A stretch of DNA of 64,000 nt from Cheilinus undulatus (lineage: Eukaryota; Chordata; Actinopteri; Labriformes; Labridae): positions 31,913,732 through 31,977,731 of the forward strand of contig NC_054886.1 in NCBI RefSeq assembly GCF_018320785.1, written 5' to 3'. The position numbers and the translations under genes are program-made. The notes below the pieces were generated by a model that did not search any database, was not told the origin of the DNA, and was given only the letters and a program-made list of their open reading frames with translations. Below are positions 24,038 to 35,200 of this stretch, in pieces. How positions within the stretch are numbered: position 1 is the first letter of the stretch; every line of letters starts with the position of its first letter.

Positions 24038-24430
24038 ATCTTTTGACAAGATTTAAAGGGAACAGTAACAACATGAAAGTATGCACACATCCTTCCATGA
24101 CTCACAGACGTCACAAAAGGGCTTTATTTGAAATATACAGATGAGGATGAAATAATTAGCCCCCTAAGTGTTGTTAAAGCAAGGAATTTTTAACACGACT
24201 TTTCCAAACATCTGACTTATTTTGAAATCTATAAATGTCATCCTCATCTGTAGCTGAAATGTTTTTGTACTTAATTGGACACTTTTACAGTTTAAAAAAT
24301 TCTCCCGACATTTCATATTTAAAAGGGTTTATTGCTAATACGCTGGTGGTCTGTGTGACTGAGTTTTTGTTTTCATGTACAAGATATTATTTCTATTCTA
24401 TGTGACGTGGTCTACATGCCTTTTCATATA

Positions 24431-24790
24431 CAGTCACCTCCAAAAGTACTGGAACGGTGAGGCCAATTCTTTTATTTTTGCTGTACAGTAAAGACATTTG
24501 GGTTTGACATCAAAAGATGAAAATGAGACAAGAGATTAACATCTCAGCTTTTATTTCCAGGTGTTTACAGCTGGATCTGATACACGACTTACAGGATAGC
24601 ACTCTTTATTTGTCCATGTTTCCATTCGAGCAAAAGTATTTGTAAAGTAGTTTTGTTGCCCAGGTGTGTCCTGTTACATTGATTATTCTCACAATAAATA
24701 GCGCTGAATGTCTACGCTCAGGTTCAGATTTGGGTTTTGCCTGTGCAGACTGCATTTATAGTTAGAGGTGCAACCAACATGAAAACCAGA
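24431..24790 (+). mobile_element. Tc1-like terminal fragment downstream of gene C
   Basis: 'cagtcacctccaaaagtactggaacggtgaggccaattc' followed by 'tttgggtttgacatcaaaagatgaaaatgagac' is the terminal region of a Tc1/mariner-type element widespread in teleosts (recognised from memory). Only one end is present and no transposase is readable. Confidence 0.5.
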
Positions 24791-25697
24791 GAGCTGTCTA
24801 TGTGAGAAAAACAACACACTTTCATATTGTATTGATTGTTCCTTTTAATATTGGTTGACTTATTGTCACTTTTATCTTCTCCGTCTTAACAGTCTGATTG
24901 GTTGTCATGCCAGTGTCGTAGATTTGCTGCAGAACAAAGACCTTCTACTTTTATGGATTTAATGTTTGAGATTTTTTAATGGACACTTTGTTAGTCTTGA
25001 GATAAACTGTTAGCTAAATATGGTGTGAAATAAAACATTTGAAATACTTTTCATGGTATTTTTCTTATTCTTATCCCAGTTTAAAGTGTTGCCTTTTACG
25101 TGACTTGATTACCTAATCATGATCCTCTGAATCTGAGTTTGAATTGTATTTGACCTGAAAGTGAAAGAATAAAAGTGCCTGATATTCCTGCAGTATACAC
25201 TAACAGGCCACTTTATTAGGTACACCTGTTCAATTGTTAACACAAAGGCTGATGTAGCATTTAGACATGTGGACGTGGTCAAGACGACTTATTTACCAGT
25301 CCGGCTGCCTCTCCTGTCAGCTAAGAACAGGAAACTGAGGCTACAGTTCACACAGGCTCACCAAAACTGGACAATAGAAGATTGGAGAAATGTTGCCTGG
25401 TCTGATGAGTCTAGATTTCAGCTGTGACATTCAGACTGAAGGGTTAGAATTTGAAGTGCACAACATGAAAGCATGGATCCATCCTGCCTTGTATCAACAG
25501 TTCAGGCTGGTGGTGTAATGGTGGGGGGATTTCTTCATCGGGCCTCTTAGTACTGACTGAGCATTGCTTACACGCCACAGCCTAAGTATAAGCCTGAGTA
25601 TTGTTACTGACCATGCTTCCATGGTTTCATAAACATGACGATGAGTTCTCTGTACTCCAGCGGCCTCCACAGTCACCAGATCTCAATTAATAGACCA

Positions 25698-26172
25698 TGG
25701 GTTCTCAACTGGTGGATCGGGACCCAAAAGTGGGTCGCGGAGCAGTTTTCAGTGGGTCATGACTAGGTGCCTGAAAAAAGGTGACAAAAGTCCTGAAGTC
25801 CTTATTGGACATGCATCAATACCTTTTATTTTACCCTGTTTTACAGTGAAATGGGTCAATTTAAATGTTTGATTAATATTTCAACTAATTTATCTCCGCT
25901 TCTGACAATAAATGTCTACTTTTCCCATGATAGTGAAGTAATTTTAAAAGTTCTCTGGAAAATTGGCAAAAATTGACACACAATGATGGAGAAAGAGGGT
26001 ATGAAATTTGTCAGTTTTGTCCCTTTTCTTTTTTATTTCAGGTGTTTTGGTCCAAACAGGCTCAGAACTGCAACATATTTAGTTACATGCGTTGAAAATC
26101 TTTTGGAAACTTGGGTTGCGATCTGTGGTAAGACAGACTGGTGGGTCCTGAAGCCAGACCTAGTTGAGAACC
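25698..26172. mobile_element. hAT-like MITE nested in the Tc1 remnant
   Basis: 'ggttctcaactggtggatcgggacccaaaagtgggtcgcgg' at the left and 'gtgggtcctgaagccagacctagttgagaacc' at the right are inverted ends of a common teleost non-autonomous element. A fragment of the same family appears at about 46462-46520. No coding content. Confidence 0.6.
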
Positions 26173-26214
26173 ACAGCAACAGAGTACCTGAAAAACTCAC
26201 CTTTCCCAGTGGTC

Positions 26215-26560
26215 ACATGACTTCTTTTCTTTTAAGAATTCCATTAAATGACAAAAAAAAAATAATGGAATTGAAACAAACAAGAATAGGACCCTTTTAA
26301 AAAAACAAAAAAAAAAAGTTATCGTTTTTACCGTTTTTGTGACCAAAATGAAAAAAGAGGAAAAATAACTTGTTTTTCTGTTTTTCTCATTTGTGGTCAA
26401 AAATGCAAAAAACAGAATAATAGCTCGTTTTTCCATTTTTTCCTGTTTTGGTCCAAAAAAACAAACAAACAAACAAACAAAAAATGGAATAACGAGAGTT
26501 TCTCACATTCTTTGAGTCTGGTTTCAACCATGAAAAGGATCTGCCAGAAAATACACCGAC
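26215..26560 (+). repeat. A/T-run repeat shared with 50630-51010
   Basis: Alternating homopolymer A and T runs ending in 'aatggaataacgagagtttctcacattctttgagtctggtttcaaccatgaaaaggatctg'. The block at 50630-51010 ends in the same order (aatggaattatgcgtttctcc, ggtt/gtttcaaccaggaaatggatctg). The two are copies of one uncharacterised interspersed repeat. Confidence 0.6.
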
Positions 26561-26599
26561 CCTAGGTGTACCTAATAAAGTGGCTGTTGCGTGTAGTTA

Positions 26600-28600
26600 A
26601 GCATTGGTTCTTCTCTTTTTCTCAAAGCATAACAATAAAATTTTGCTTTATTACAAAAGTAGAAACCCGACATTTGTGTTAGAATATTTGTTTATTTCAT
26701 GTAAGTCTACAAAAATAAGGCCAGGTTCAATACAGAAAAAAATAGCTTTTTAAAACAGTGCAATTGAAAATACATGAAAATCAATTCAAATGAATAAAAT
26801 CTAACATGGAGAAATTCCCTAAAAGATCTGCTTATTAATGTCTATATAACATATGGTACAATAAACATACAGACAGTGTGCATAAGCATTTTAACAAGAG
26901 CATCATATTGTCAAAATTACACTTACTGTTGATGTTATTTGCTTGTTCATTTCTTTTTAAGATGTGAAACCTATTTTAGTTGTTCGGAAAACAAAATAGC
27001 ATTTTTAGCTTGCAGATACAGCTTAAAAATCAAACATTTTTGTTGCCTAGCTTGCTTTAAAAATGGCTTCAGCTGATTCAGGCTATTTTGTCTGTCCTGC
27101 TAATTTTTCAGCTAACATATTTACAGTAGCCTTGACTCTCTAGTTGTATTGTCTCACAGAAGCAGGCTTAGCTACATTTTTAATAAGCTTGCTTGATATG
27201 TTTCAGACCTATTTATGTTGAAAATTACAAATGCAGCACAAACTAAGCTAAGCTAGCTGAAGAAAACATTTTGCATTATCCACCATTAGCTGTTAGCTGG
27301 TAGCTAGTTTGTTTCAGGCTAAAAGAGCTCTGTTTGACTGATGAGTGTGGTGAACCTGTGGACAAGATGTTATTATCCAAATAACCTCCATTTGGAGAAA
27401 AATACCTTATTAGATCTGTGGGTAGCTCAGGTTACGGTCACATAACACAAAGCTAAAGCTAGCTCTTGAAGTTTGTGGTCAGCAGTTATTTAAAACAGTA
27501 TAGTCAACTTTCATCCAGACAGTTGTGCTTCCTCGTAGAGGTGTTGGGTTCATCAGTGGAGGTGCTAGGACGAAGAGGAAGAGAAGGAGAAAGGAGAAAA
27601 GGGAAGGACAGAAGACGACGCTGCCGGAGAGGAGAGGAGCTGATCGCTCAACGCCGGATCATCGAGGTTTATTTCAACAAACGGGTCGCTGGAGCAAACA
27701 GCTAAACAGGAAACAGAGAAACAGGTATGACATTTCAGATTTTGCCAGTTTTCCATAATATTAAGTTTTACACTATAAAGGACATAGTGTGGTTTAGTTT
27801 GTTATTACGTGAGCCAAGGGTCAATTCAAGCTAAACATTGTGTCTTGTCTGGCTTGCTAATTTGCTAGCCAACACATTTACAGTAACTTTGACTCTCCAT
27901 GTGTTAGCAAAACTTAACTGTGATATGATACAACAAAAATAGGGTTTAAGGGTTATATTTTAGTCAGCTTTCCTCCTAAATATTTAACATTTTGTTGTAG
28001 TGTTAATCCAGGTAGCAGATATAAATGATATATCGACTGACTCGTCACACCAAACGACTTTAGCTTAGCCTAGCAACAATAAAGCTACTTTCTTTCCTTG
28101 CTGTGAAGTTTGCCGGCGCATTTGAAGAACGTAAGCCGAGTTCATTGGAAAACATTTAGCATTGTCTCGCTTAGTGTGACATTATATTGTTGACATAGCC
28201 ACAACATTTGGGGTGGTGTTAGCTCGTGTTAGATTTTGGTATTTACATATGAGCAAACCCTTGCAAGGTTAAATCCCCCAGCTCTCGCTATCCTAGTGCT
28301 GTTGTTTCTTTTTGTGATATATTGTCTGTTTAGGTGGAGTCTGCCTGGTCAGGTGACCTGCTGCAGCCAGGATGACTCAGGTGTGCGGGGGGGGGGGGGT
28401 TTAAGGACTTCTTTGGAGTGCAACCTGAACAGAAGCACTAAAGGTGGGCAAAACTAATTGGAAGACAAAAAAATAAGCTGATTGTTATATATTACCCAAA
28501 GTATTAAAGACCGTTTAGGTCAGTGTTCCTCAACCCTGCTCAACCAAAGAGCCAAATTGTTAAAAAGAAAAATAAACCTTTGCAAGAGCCACAATCTAAG
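26600..28600. other. Intergenic; CpG-richer exon-like stretch at 27525-27723
   Basis: Mostly unremarkable AT-rich sequence with many 'gctagct'/'agctaa' words. At about 27525-27723 a purine-rich, CpG-containing segment ends in GAAACAG|GTATGAC, a usable plus-strand donor. Frames across it are open (Arg/Lys/Glu-rich in one) but match nothing I know, and I found no downstream plus-strand exon. It could be an untranslated first exon or a regulatory element. A G-run lies at 28387-28400. Confidence 0.3.
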
Positions 28601-28603
28601 CAG

Positions 28604-28870
28604 TGAAAAGTGCCAAAAATGGGTTAAAGTGGCAATGAAAATAAGTTAAAGTGGTGAAATGGTCAAAAAATGGCAAAAAAAAGGGGTGAAAATTGGCAAA
28701 AATGGGGAGAAAAAGTGGCAAAAAATAAATTAAAACTTAAGTTACAGGTGGCAAAAATGGTCAAAAACTGTAAAATGTGGCAAAAGATGAGAAATTTAAA
28801 AAGGCAAAAGTGGTAAAAAAGGGAAAAAAGTGGCATTCAATGGCAAAAGGCAGCTTAAATTTGCAAGAAG
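28604..28870 (+). repeat. Degenerate GTGGCAAAAATGG array, block 2
   Basis: Same word set as block 1 ('agtggcaaaaa', 'gggttaaa', 'ggcaaaa'). It lies downstream of the tmem154-like stop codon. Confidence 0.6.
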
Positions 28871-28942
28871 GGTTACCATTACTGGTCTTTTAGTGTCCAT
28901 GCCTTAATTTGCTGTTAAATAATTTAAGAGGCCATAACATAC

Positions 28943-28963
28943 ATGGGGGCTCATCCGGGACCT
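28943..28963 (+). other. Isolated proline-tRNA primer-binding-site-like motif
   Basis: 'TGGGGGCTCATCCGGGA' within 'catacatgggggctcatccgggacc' differs by one base from the first 17 nt of the retroviral tRNA-Pro primer-binding site. No LTR or gag-pol frame is visible around it, so it is either a relic of an LTR element or chance. See also the array at 37745-38950. Confidence 0.35.
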
Positions 28964-29215
28964 CTCACTTTATAATTTTTGACCACTAGATGGTAGTATG
29001 TATTTGGTCTGAGAGGTCACATGAGCCAGGTGATGTTCAGTAGGTGTTTTAGAGTCAAAAGAGAACAAATAGTGTTTTAAAAGTTGTAGGAACTTTAACA
29101 AAGCACAAAAATCTGTAAATAAATTTGTGATACTGAATATTTAAAGCTTCTCATCTTGCTTTGGAGCATTTAGAACATTTCAATTCATTCATAGAGAGGT
29201 ATATTATTATTATTA

Positions 29216-29221
29216 TTTATT
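29216..29221 (-). terminator. Poly(A) signal for the tmem154-like gene
   Basis: TTTATT on the plus strand (AATAAA on the minus strand), 35 bp past the stop codon at 29256-29258. It implies a very short 3' UTR unless a more distal signal is used. Confidence 0.45.
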
Positions 29222-29255
29222 CTGTAGCATATGCCTTTAATTTTGCATTGTTGTT

Positions 29256-32200
29256 TTAATCAAACTCACATGGATTATTGTTGTTGTTCTCGTTCTGCTG
29301 CTCCTCTCCAACAGCATCAAAGAACAGATTGATGCTGTTGGTAGACTGGTTGTCGGCTTGTTCATCGCCTGGTGAAGGACTGGTGTCAGTGATTGGTGAA
29401 GTCTCAGCTCCATTTTCATCTGGTTTTTCCTCTGGGGCTGGTGAAAGGGATGCTAGCGGAGCAGAGAAGAAGACGGGTAAGAAAACTCTGATACAGCCTG
29501 AGAGTTGATAACACTAAAGCTGTTGAGAGTTTATTTGTTGCTTTCAGTTTATAAAGATGGAAGAACATGAGTGCATATTAGGGCTATCATGTGACTACAC
29601 CTGTGGTATGTTGAGGTCTTTTTCTTTTTTTTATGTTCATGCACCATCGTCTCGTTTACGGGGCTAAAACCTCTGAATGTGTTACAAGCAGACATTTGAG
29701 ATCAGACAGAATGGATTGGCAGTGCAAAACCATTGTCAGTCATTTGGCCTTAATACAGTGAAAATACAGTTGTTAAGTCAATGAAGTTACTGTCTTTTGG
29801 GTTTCTTTGCCAGTCATGGTATGGTTTGATGAGCTCAGTGTCGAAGATCTTGACTGGCCCCCCCACAGACCCCTGACCTCAACCTCATCATCATCTCACC
29901 TCATCTTTGGGATGATCTCGAGACAGTGTTAATTTTGGCAGCTATTTTTAGTTTGAGTCTTAGTTTTAGTCTTTAAATGAAATTCATTTTAGTTTTAGTC
30001 ACATTTTAGTAATCTCTACCCTTTTTAGTTTTAGTCTAGTTTCAGTTGACAAAAACTCAAAACGCGTTAGTGTAGTTTTAGTCCATAAAAGTCCTCACAT
30101 TTTAGTCTTTACTTTTAGTCCAAGCATTTATTCTCTTGCCTTAATCTGGTACCAAGTCATGGTAGTGTGTTCTCTGCGCTCTGCTAAACCTGGGTCCCTG
30201 CTTTCTACAGCTGAGAAACAGAATAGCTACAGCTGCATTGTTTTTTGACAGATTTACCCACAGTAGAGAAATATCATGGACTTTGAATGTCCGATGAAAA
30301 CTAAATTACATTTTAGTCTAGTTTTAGTCATCTTGACGAAAATTAAACTTACTTTTTGTCAGTTTTAGTCATCACAGATCTATTTTTGTTAGTCTTAGGG
30401 GGCTTTCACACCTACGTCGTTTGATCCGGACTTTCAGACTTTTCTGTTTGGTCTGTGTGAAACCTCCCCTGGACCATGGTCCGGACCAAACAGCCGGACC
30501 TTGGTCCGACCAAAAGAGGTGGTCTCGGTCCAGACCAAACGGAACCACGGTCTGGTTCATGCCCAGTGTGAAAGCATTATTTTTAAAGGTTCGGACCTTC
30601 ATACCAATGACAGGAAATTGAGACATGACTACCGGCAAAGGAAATCCATCACCATAACAAAATGAGCAGTGGAAGAGCCCACAACAGTCTCACAGACTGA
30701 AATCGACCATTAGCCTGGACAAGGTGGGCTAACAGTAGCTGCTTTATGTTACGCGAGGAGTAGAAGTGTCCATTATTATGTTAAATGGAGATTGTCCAAG
30801 CACGGAAAATTTCATAAAATTGTAGATAAAGTTATACCTCACTATTGACAGCTCATCTTTTCAAGAGTTTTACAACACATACCTTCTCTCCCAAGTCAGT
30901 GTAGCAATGGCTCGCAGGATTACATACTTTCTTTTCCTTTCCTGTTGTTGATGATGATGATAAAGTTGTCTTCTAATGATAAAACTCATAAGACAAACTC
31001 AGACCAGCCTTATTTACAGCTCTTCAAGCTGTTGCTTTTCTCAGTAGAAAACCAACAGTAATATGATGGTGGGAATGATGATTTCATTCATTGTTTACAA
31101 CATTCAAGACTCGTGTTATTCAACGTGTTGACGTCAGACGCCCACTGGCCGAATAGCCAATCAATGTAAACTACAGAGACACGCAAACCTGTAGCTGATG
31201 ACGATATCACGTAGGTTCATCATGTAAAGTCTGTTAGTCTGTTTGCAATAATGACAGTGTGAAACCCAAACAGACCAAACCAAATGTATACAATATAACA
31301 AAAACACGGACCTTGGTCCAGACTTTCAGGTGTGAAAAAACCCTTAGTCTAGTTTTTGTCATGGACAAAAAGGCTGTCACCAAACATTTTTATTAGTCAT
31401 TGTTTTAGTTGACAAAAGTAACACTGACTGGAATGGAGATTTTGAGCCAGGCCCCCTGGTCCAACATCAGTCCCTAACCTCACAAATTCTTGACTTTAAC
31501 TACTGTATTTGCTGTTTTAAGAAAGAGTAGAAAATTCAGTCTGTTAAATATTGTGACCAAAAAACATTAGTGATGTTGTACCGTTCTCTCCATTGGACAT
31601 CTTTTCCTCTGACTGGAGGTTTGTGCCGTTGGCGACTGGCGTAGCTGAAAGGTCATCGGTGATTACTTCTTTAGGTTCTGGTCGCTCTGATATGTATCAG
31701 ACAAAGCAACAATGTCATGAAATTCTATTATTATTCTTTAACTGTGGTTAAAATATGACCACACTTACCCAGGTCATCCAGGTAGACTGGTTCAAAGGTG
31801 CCCATTGGTTCATCAAGACGGTTGGGTTGAACAGGACGCTGGAGGTCGAACGAATAACTCTGAACAGCCAAGGAAACAAGCCAGCAATTTATAATGTGAT
31901 GGGCATTTTAAATACATTATCAAGAAAACCAAGAATTTGAGTTTGTTCATGGAAAAAATGTATTTTCTTACTCTGGTGGCTCTCCGTAGATAGTAGAGGA
32001 TGAAACACAGAGCAATTATCACCAGGATGATCAAGACCAGGACCACGTAAGCTACAGACACAGGAGGACAGGGACAATTTGATTGTGAACAATCAAAGTG
32101 AACTAAGGTGGCACATTTATCTCACTAAAGCCAACAAAAAGATGAGGTATCAGCATGTTTAAAGACAGTTCAAACCCTAAACTTTAACCGAAAAGTAAGG

Positions 32201-35200
32201 CTGACTAGTTCAGAATACATGAAAATCAAATAATGTGACCAATTTGAACAAATGAGGCCTCTTATGACTCAGGTAATGTATGTATCTGATGACAACTAGT
32301 GCATTTAAATGACAGCCAGTAATCCTGAGAGTTGTTGCTGGAGAAGCAAAGAGGAAGGTTGCGCTGGTTTGATAGAGTCACATAAAACATCCTTACCCCA
32401 GGATGTATTTGGCTCTTCTTTATCTGTAACTGAAAGAAACAGACACCAGGTTAGGTTAGGTTCACCCTTTTGAGTTTTGTAGTAATATAACCCCAATTCC
32501 AAAAAGTTGGGGCACTGTGTAAATAAAAACAAACGCAGTGATTTTCAAATCTCATAAACCTATATAGGAGACATTTTACAATTTCATAAAAATATTAGCT
32601 CATTTTAAATTTGATGGCAGCAACACATCTCAAAAAAGTAGGGATGGGGCAACATAAGTCTTGAAAAGTAAGTGGTACTGATAAAAACAGCTAGAGGAGC
32701 ATTTTGCAGCCAATTAGATTAATTGGCAGCAGGTCAGTAACAAGACTGGGTGTAAAAAAAGCATTTCTTGGAAGTAAAGCTGGGCAGAGGTTCACCTTTT
32801 GTGAAAAACTGCATCCAAAAATTGCTGAGCAATTTCAAAATAATATCCAGCCATCTAAAGTCCAGAATATCTTCAAAAGATTCAGAGAATCTGGGGACAT
32901 CACTGTAACTAAGGGACAAGGTCGAAGGTCAGTATTGGGTGCTTGTGATCATCGGGCCCTCTGGCCTACAAACAAGCATGATTCTGCTCTGGAAATCCCT
33001 GCAGGCTCGGAAACACTTCCAGTCAACACTGTTCACCATGCCGTTTAAAAATGCAAGTTAAAGTTGGATCATGCAAAGACGAAGCCATATGTGAACATGA
33101 TCCAGAAACACTGCCGTCTTCTCTGGGCCAAAGCTCCTTTAAAATGGACTGAGGCAAAACGGAAAACCGTTCTGTGGTCACAGGAATCAAAACTTGAATT
33201 TCCTCTTGGAAACCACAGATGCTGTGTCTTGCAGACTAAAGAGGAGAGGGAGCATCCAGCTTGTTCTCCTGGCTCAGCTCTAAAGCCTGCATCTCTGATA
33301 GTATGTGGTTGCATTAGTGCCAATGATGTGGACAGCTTACACACGTCTCTGTCAGGGAAGGCCTTGACTACTTCAGCAGGACAATGCTAAACTACATACC
33401 ACATCTATCACAACACCATGGCTTCACAGTCTTAGGCTGAGGCCCCGTCCACACGGGGACGAATTCAGGCAATATATCATTTTCGTCTCCATGTGGACAG
33501 GGCCTGAATCCCAATTCTCCCCTTAACCCTCAGTCTCACCCTCAAGCTCAACCCTCAGTCTTAACTTGCCCCTCAAAACCAAGTGTAAGGACCATCCCGT
33601 AACTCAGAAATGGGACACCCCTTAATAGCAGTTACGATTTCAGACTGTAGAGGGCAGTGCCAAAACTGCATAGTCTGTCAAATCAGAGGAAGAAGAAGAA
33701 CGAGAACACGTTATATTCAACCAAATAAGATGTATAAACACCACAACCACTGACATATTCAGCTGAAAGTCACAGTATAACACGGTCATTAGCTAACGCC
33801 AAACACCAGTCGTAACTCGTAGGCTTTTCCGCGACTGCACGGTTACCGGCTTACAATTGTAAAAATAAAAGTAAATTTTACACTACAAAAAGGCAAATAA
33901 TCCATAAAAAACATTAAACTAAGATATTGAAGTGTTTTTTGTAATTTTTAGATCTCTATTAATGAAGAAATTTACATTTGTAGCTCGATTTCTTCCCTGC
34001 ATTCGCCGCCATCTTTCTTTGAGTGATAACCATCAATACCAAGGGAGCTCCAAGAACATCTCAAAACTGAGGGAGATAGTGCCCTCAAACTTGCCCCTCA
34101 ACTCAACTCTCAGGAGAATTCACTTCGCAGGAATGCACATTTTGAGACTGAGGGTTAAGATTGAGGGTTAAGGGGAGAATTGGGATTCAGCCTTAGTCTG
34201 GGTCCTGAACTGACCTGCCTGCAGTCCAGACCTCTCACCAGTAGAGAATGTCATAAAATGAAAAATCCAGCAAAGAAGACCAAGGACTGTTGAGCAGCTA
34301 GAATCTTACATAAGACAAAACTGGGACAACATTCCTCTCCCAAAACTCCAGCAGCTGGTCTCTTCACTTCCCAGATGTTTACTGACTATTGTTAAAAGAA
34401 GAGTGGATGCTGCACAATGGTAAACATGGCCCTGTCCTTACTTTTTTGAGATGTCTTGCTACCATCTAATTAAAAATGAGCTAATGTTTTCATGAAATGG
34501 TAGGAATTTTTGGTTTCGACATCTTTCATTTTTCTATGTTTATTGTAAAGTGTTATAGTTACTTCACGTAGATAGTATTCCTAAACTTCTGTTGAAAACC
34601 CACACTGAGCTTTGCAGGGTCTATTCTTATGTTGATGATACCATATTCTATTTCTTTAACTTTACATCAGAAAATCCAGAGATATTTCAGTCTCATTTAA
34701 TGAGGAAAATTATTTAAAAAAAACTCTCGTCTACATAGATGTCAGTATTTGTGGCTGATTGTAATTCTTATGACTTGATATTACCGCCTTTCGTTGTGCG
34801 TCTATGTGGCAGTTACAGTGTGTTTCAGCCGTTCTGTGTGTAAATATGTTAGTGTGTGTGGCAATTACAGTCTGTTCAGTCATTCTGTGTATAAATGTTA
34901 GTGTGTGTGGCTGTTACAGTGTGTTTCAGCCATTCTTTGTATATGTATGTTTGTGTGTGTTACAGTTACAGAAAGAAGAGCATGTCAGAGTTGTGGTTTG
35001 ACAAACAGGAAGTCAAGCAGAGGAGCACCTCTCACAGTAAAGACTCCAGCATTGACACTACCTGGCAGTGATTGGGTCGTGGATGCTGCCTTTGAAACAG
35101 TGGTCATTAAGTTTGCATCCTCTGTCCTACCAGAGGATCCTCCATCCTCTGGTAGAATGACCGGGTCTGTGGTCTGAGCTGGGATGCTGTCATTCGCTGC

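Larger units (their letters stand above)
25203..26588 (+). mobile_element. Tc1-like transposon remnant with nested insertions
   Basis: CAGGCCACTTTATTAGGTAC at the left is mirrored by GTACCTAATAAAGTGGCTG at the right. Internal fragments ('cctgtcagctaagaacaggaaactgaggct', 'aacatgaaagcatggatccatcctgccttgtatcaac') match the transposase coding strand of a well-known teleost Tc1 family. The gene is deleted and broken, and is interrupted at 25698-26172 and about 26215-26560 by other repeats. Confidence 0.75.
32486..34555 (+). mobile_element. Tc1/mariner-type transposon remnant with nested MITEs
   Basis: The left end 'ataaccccaattccaaaaagttggggcac' and the internal phrase 'agctcattttaaatttgatggcagcaacacatctcaaaaaagta' belong to a very common teleost DNA transposon. 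Broken transposase frames at about 32750-33390 show a HTH-like 'VQNIFKRFRESGDIT' and 'LLWAKAPLKWTEAKRKTVLWSQESKL', the expected catalytic-domain neighbourhood (known families have D/E near LWS.ES). Stops and shifts make it dead. It sits in the intron between tmem154-like exons 4 and 5. Confidence 0.75.
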
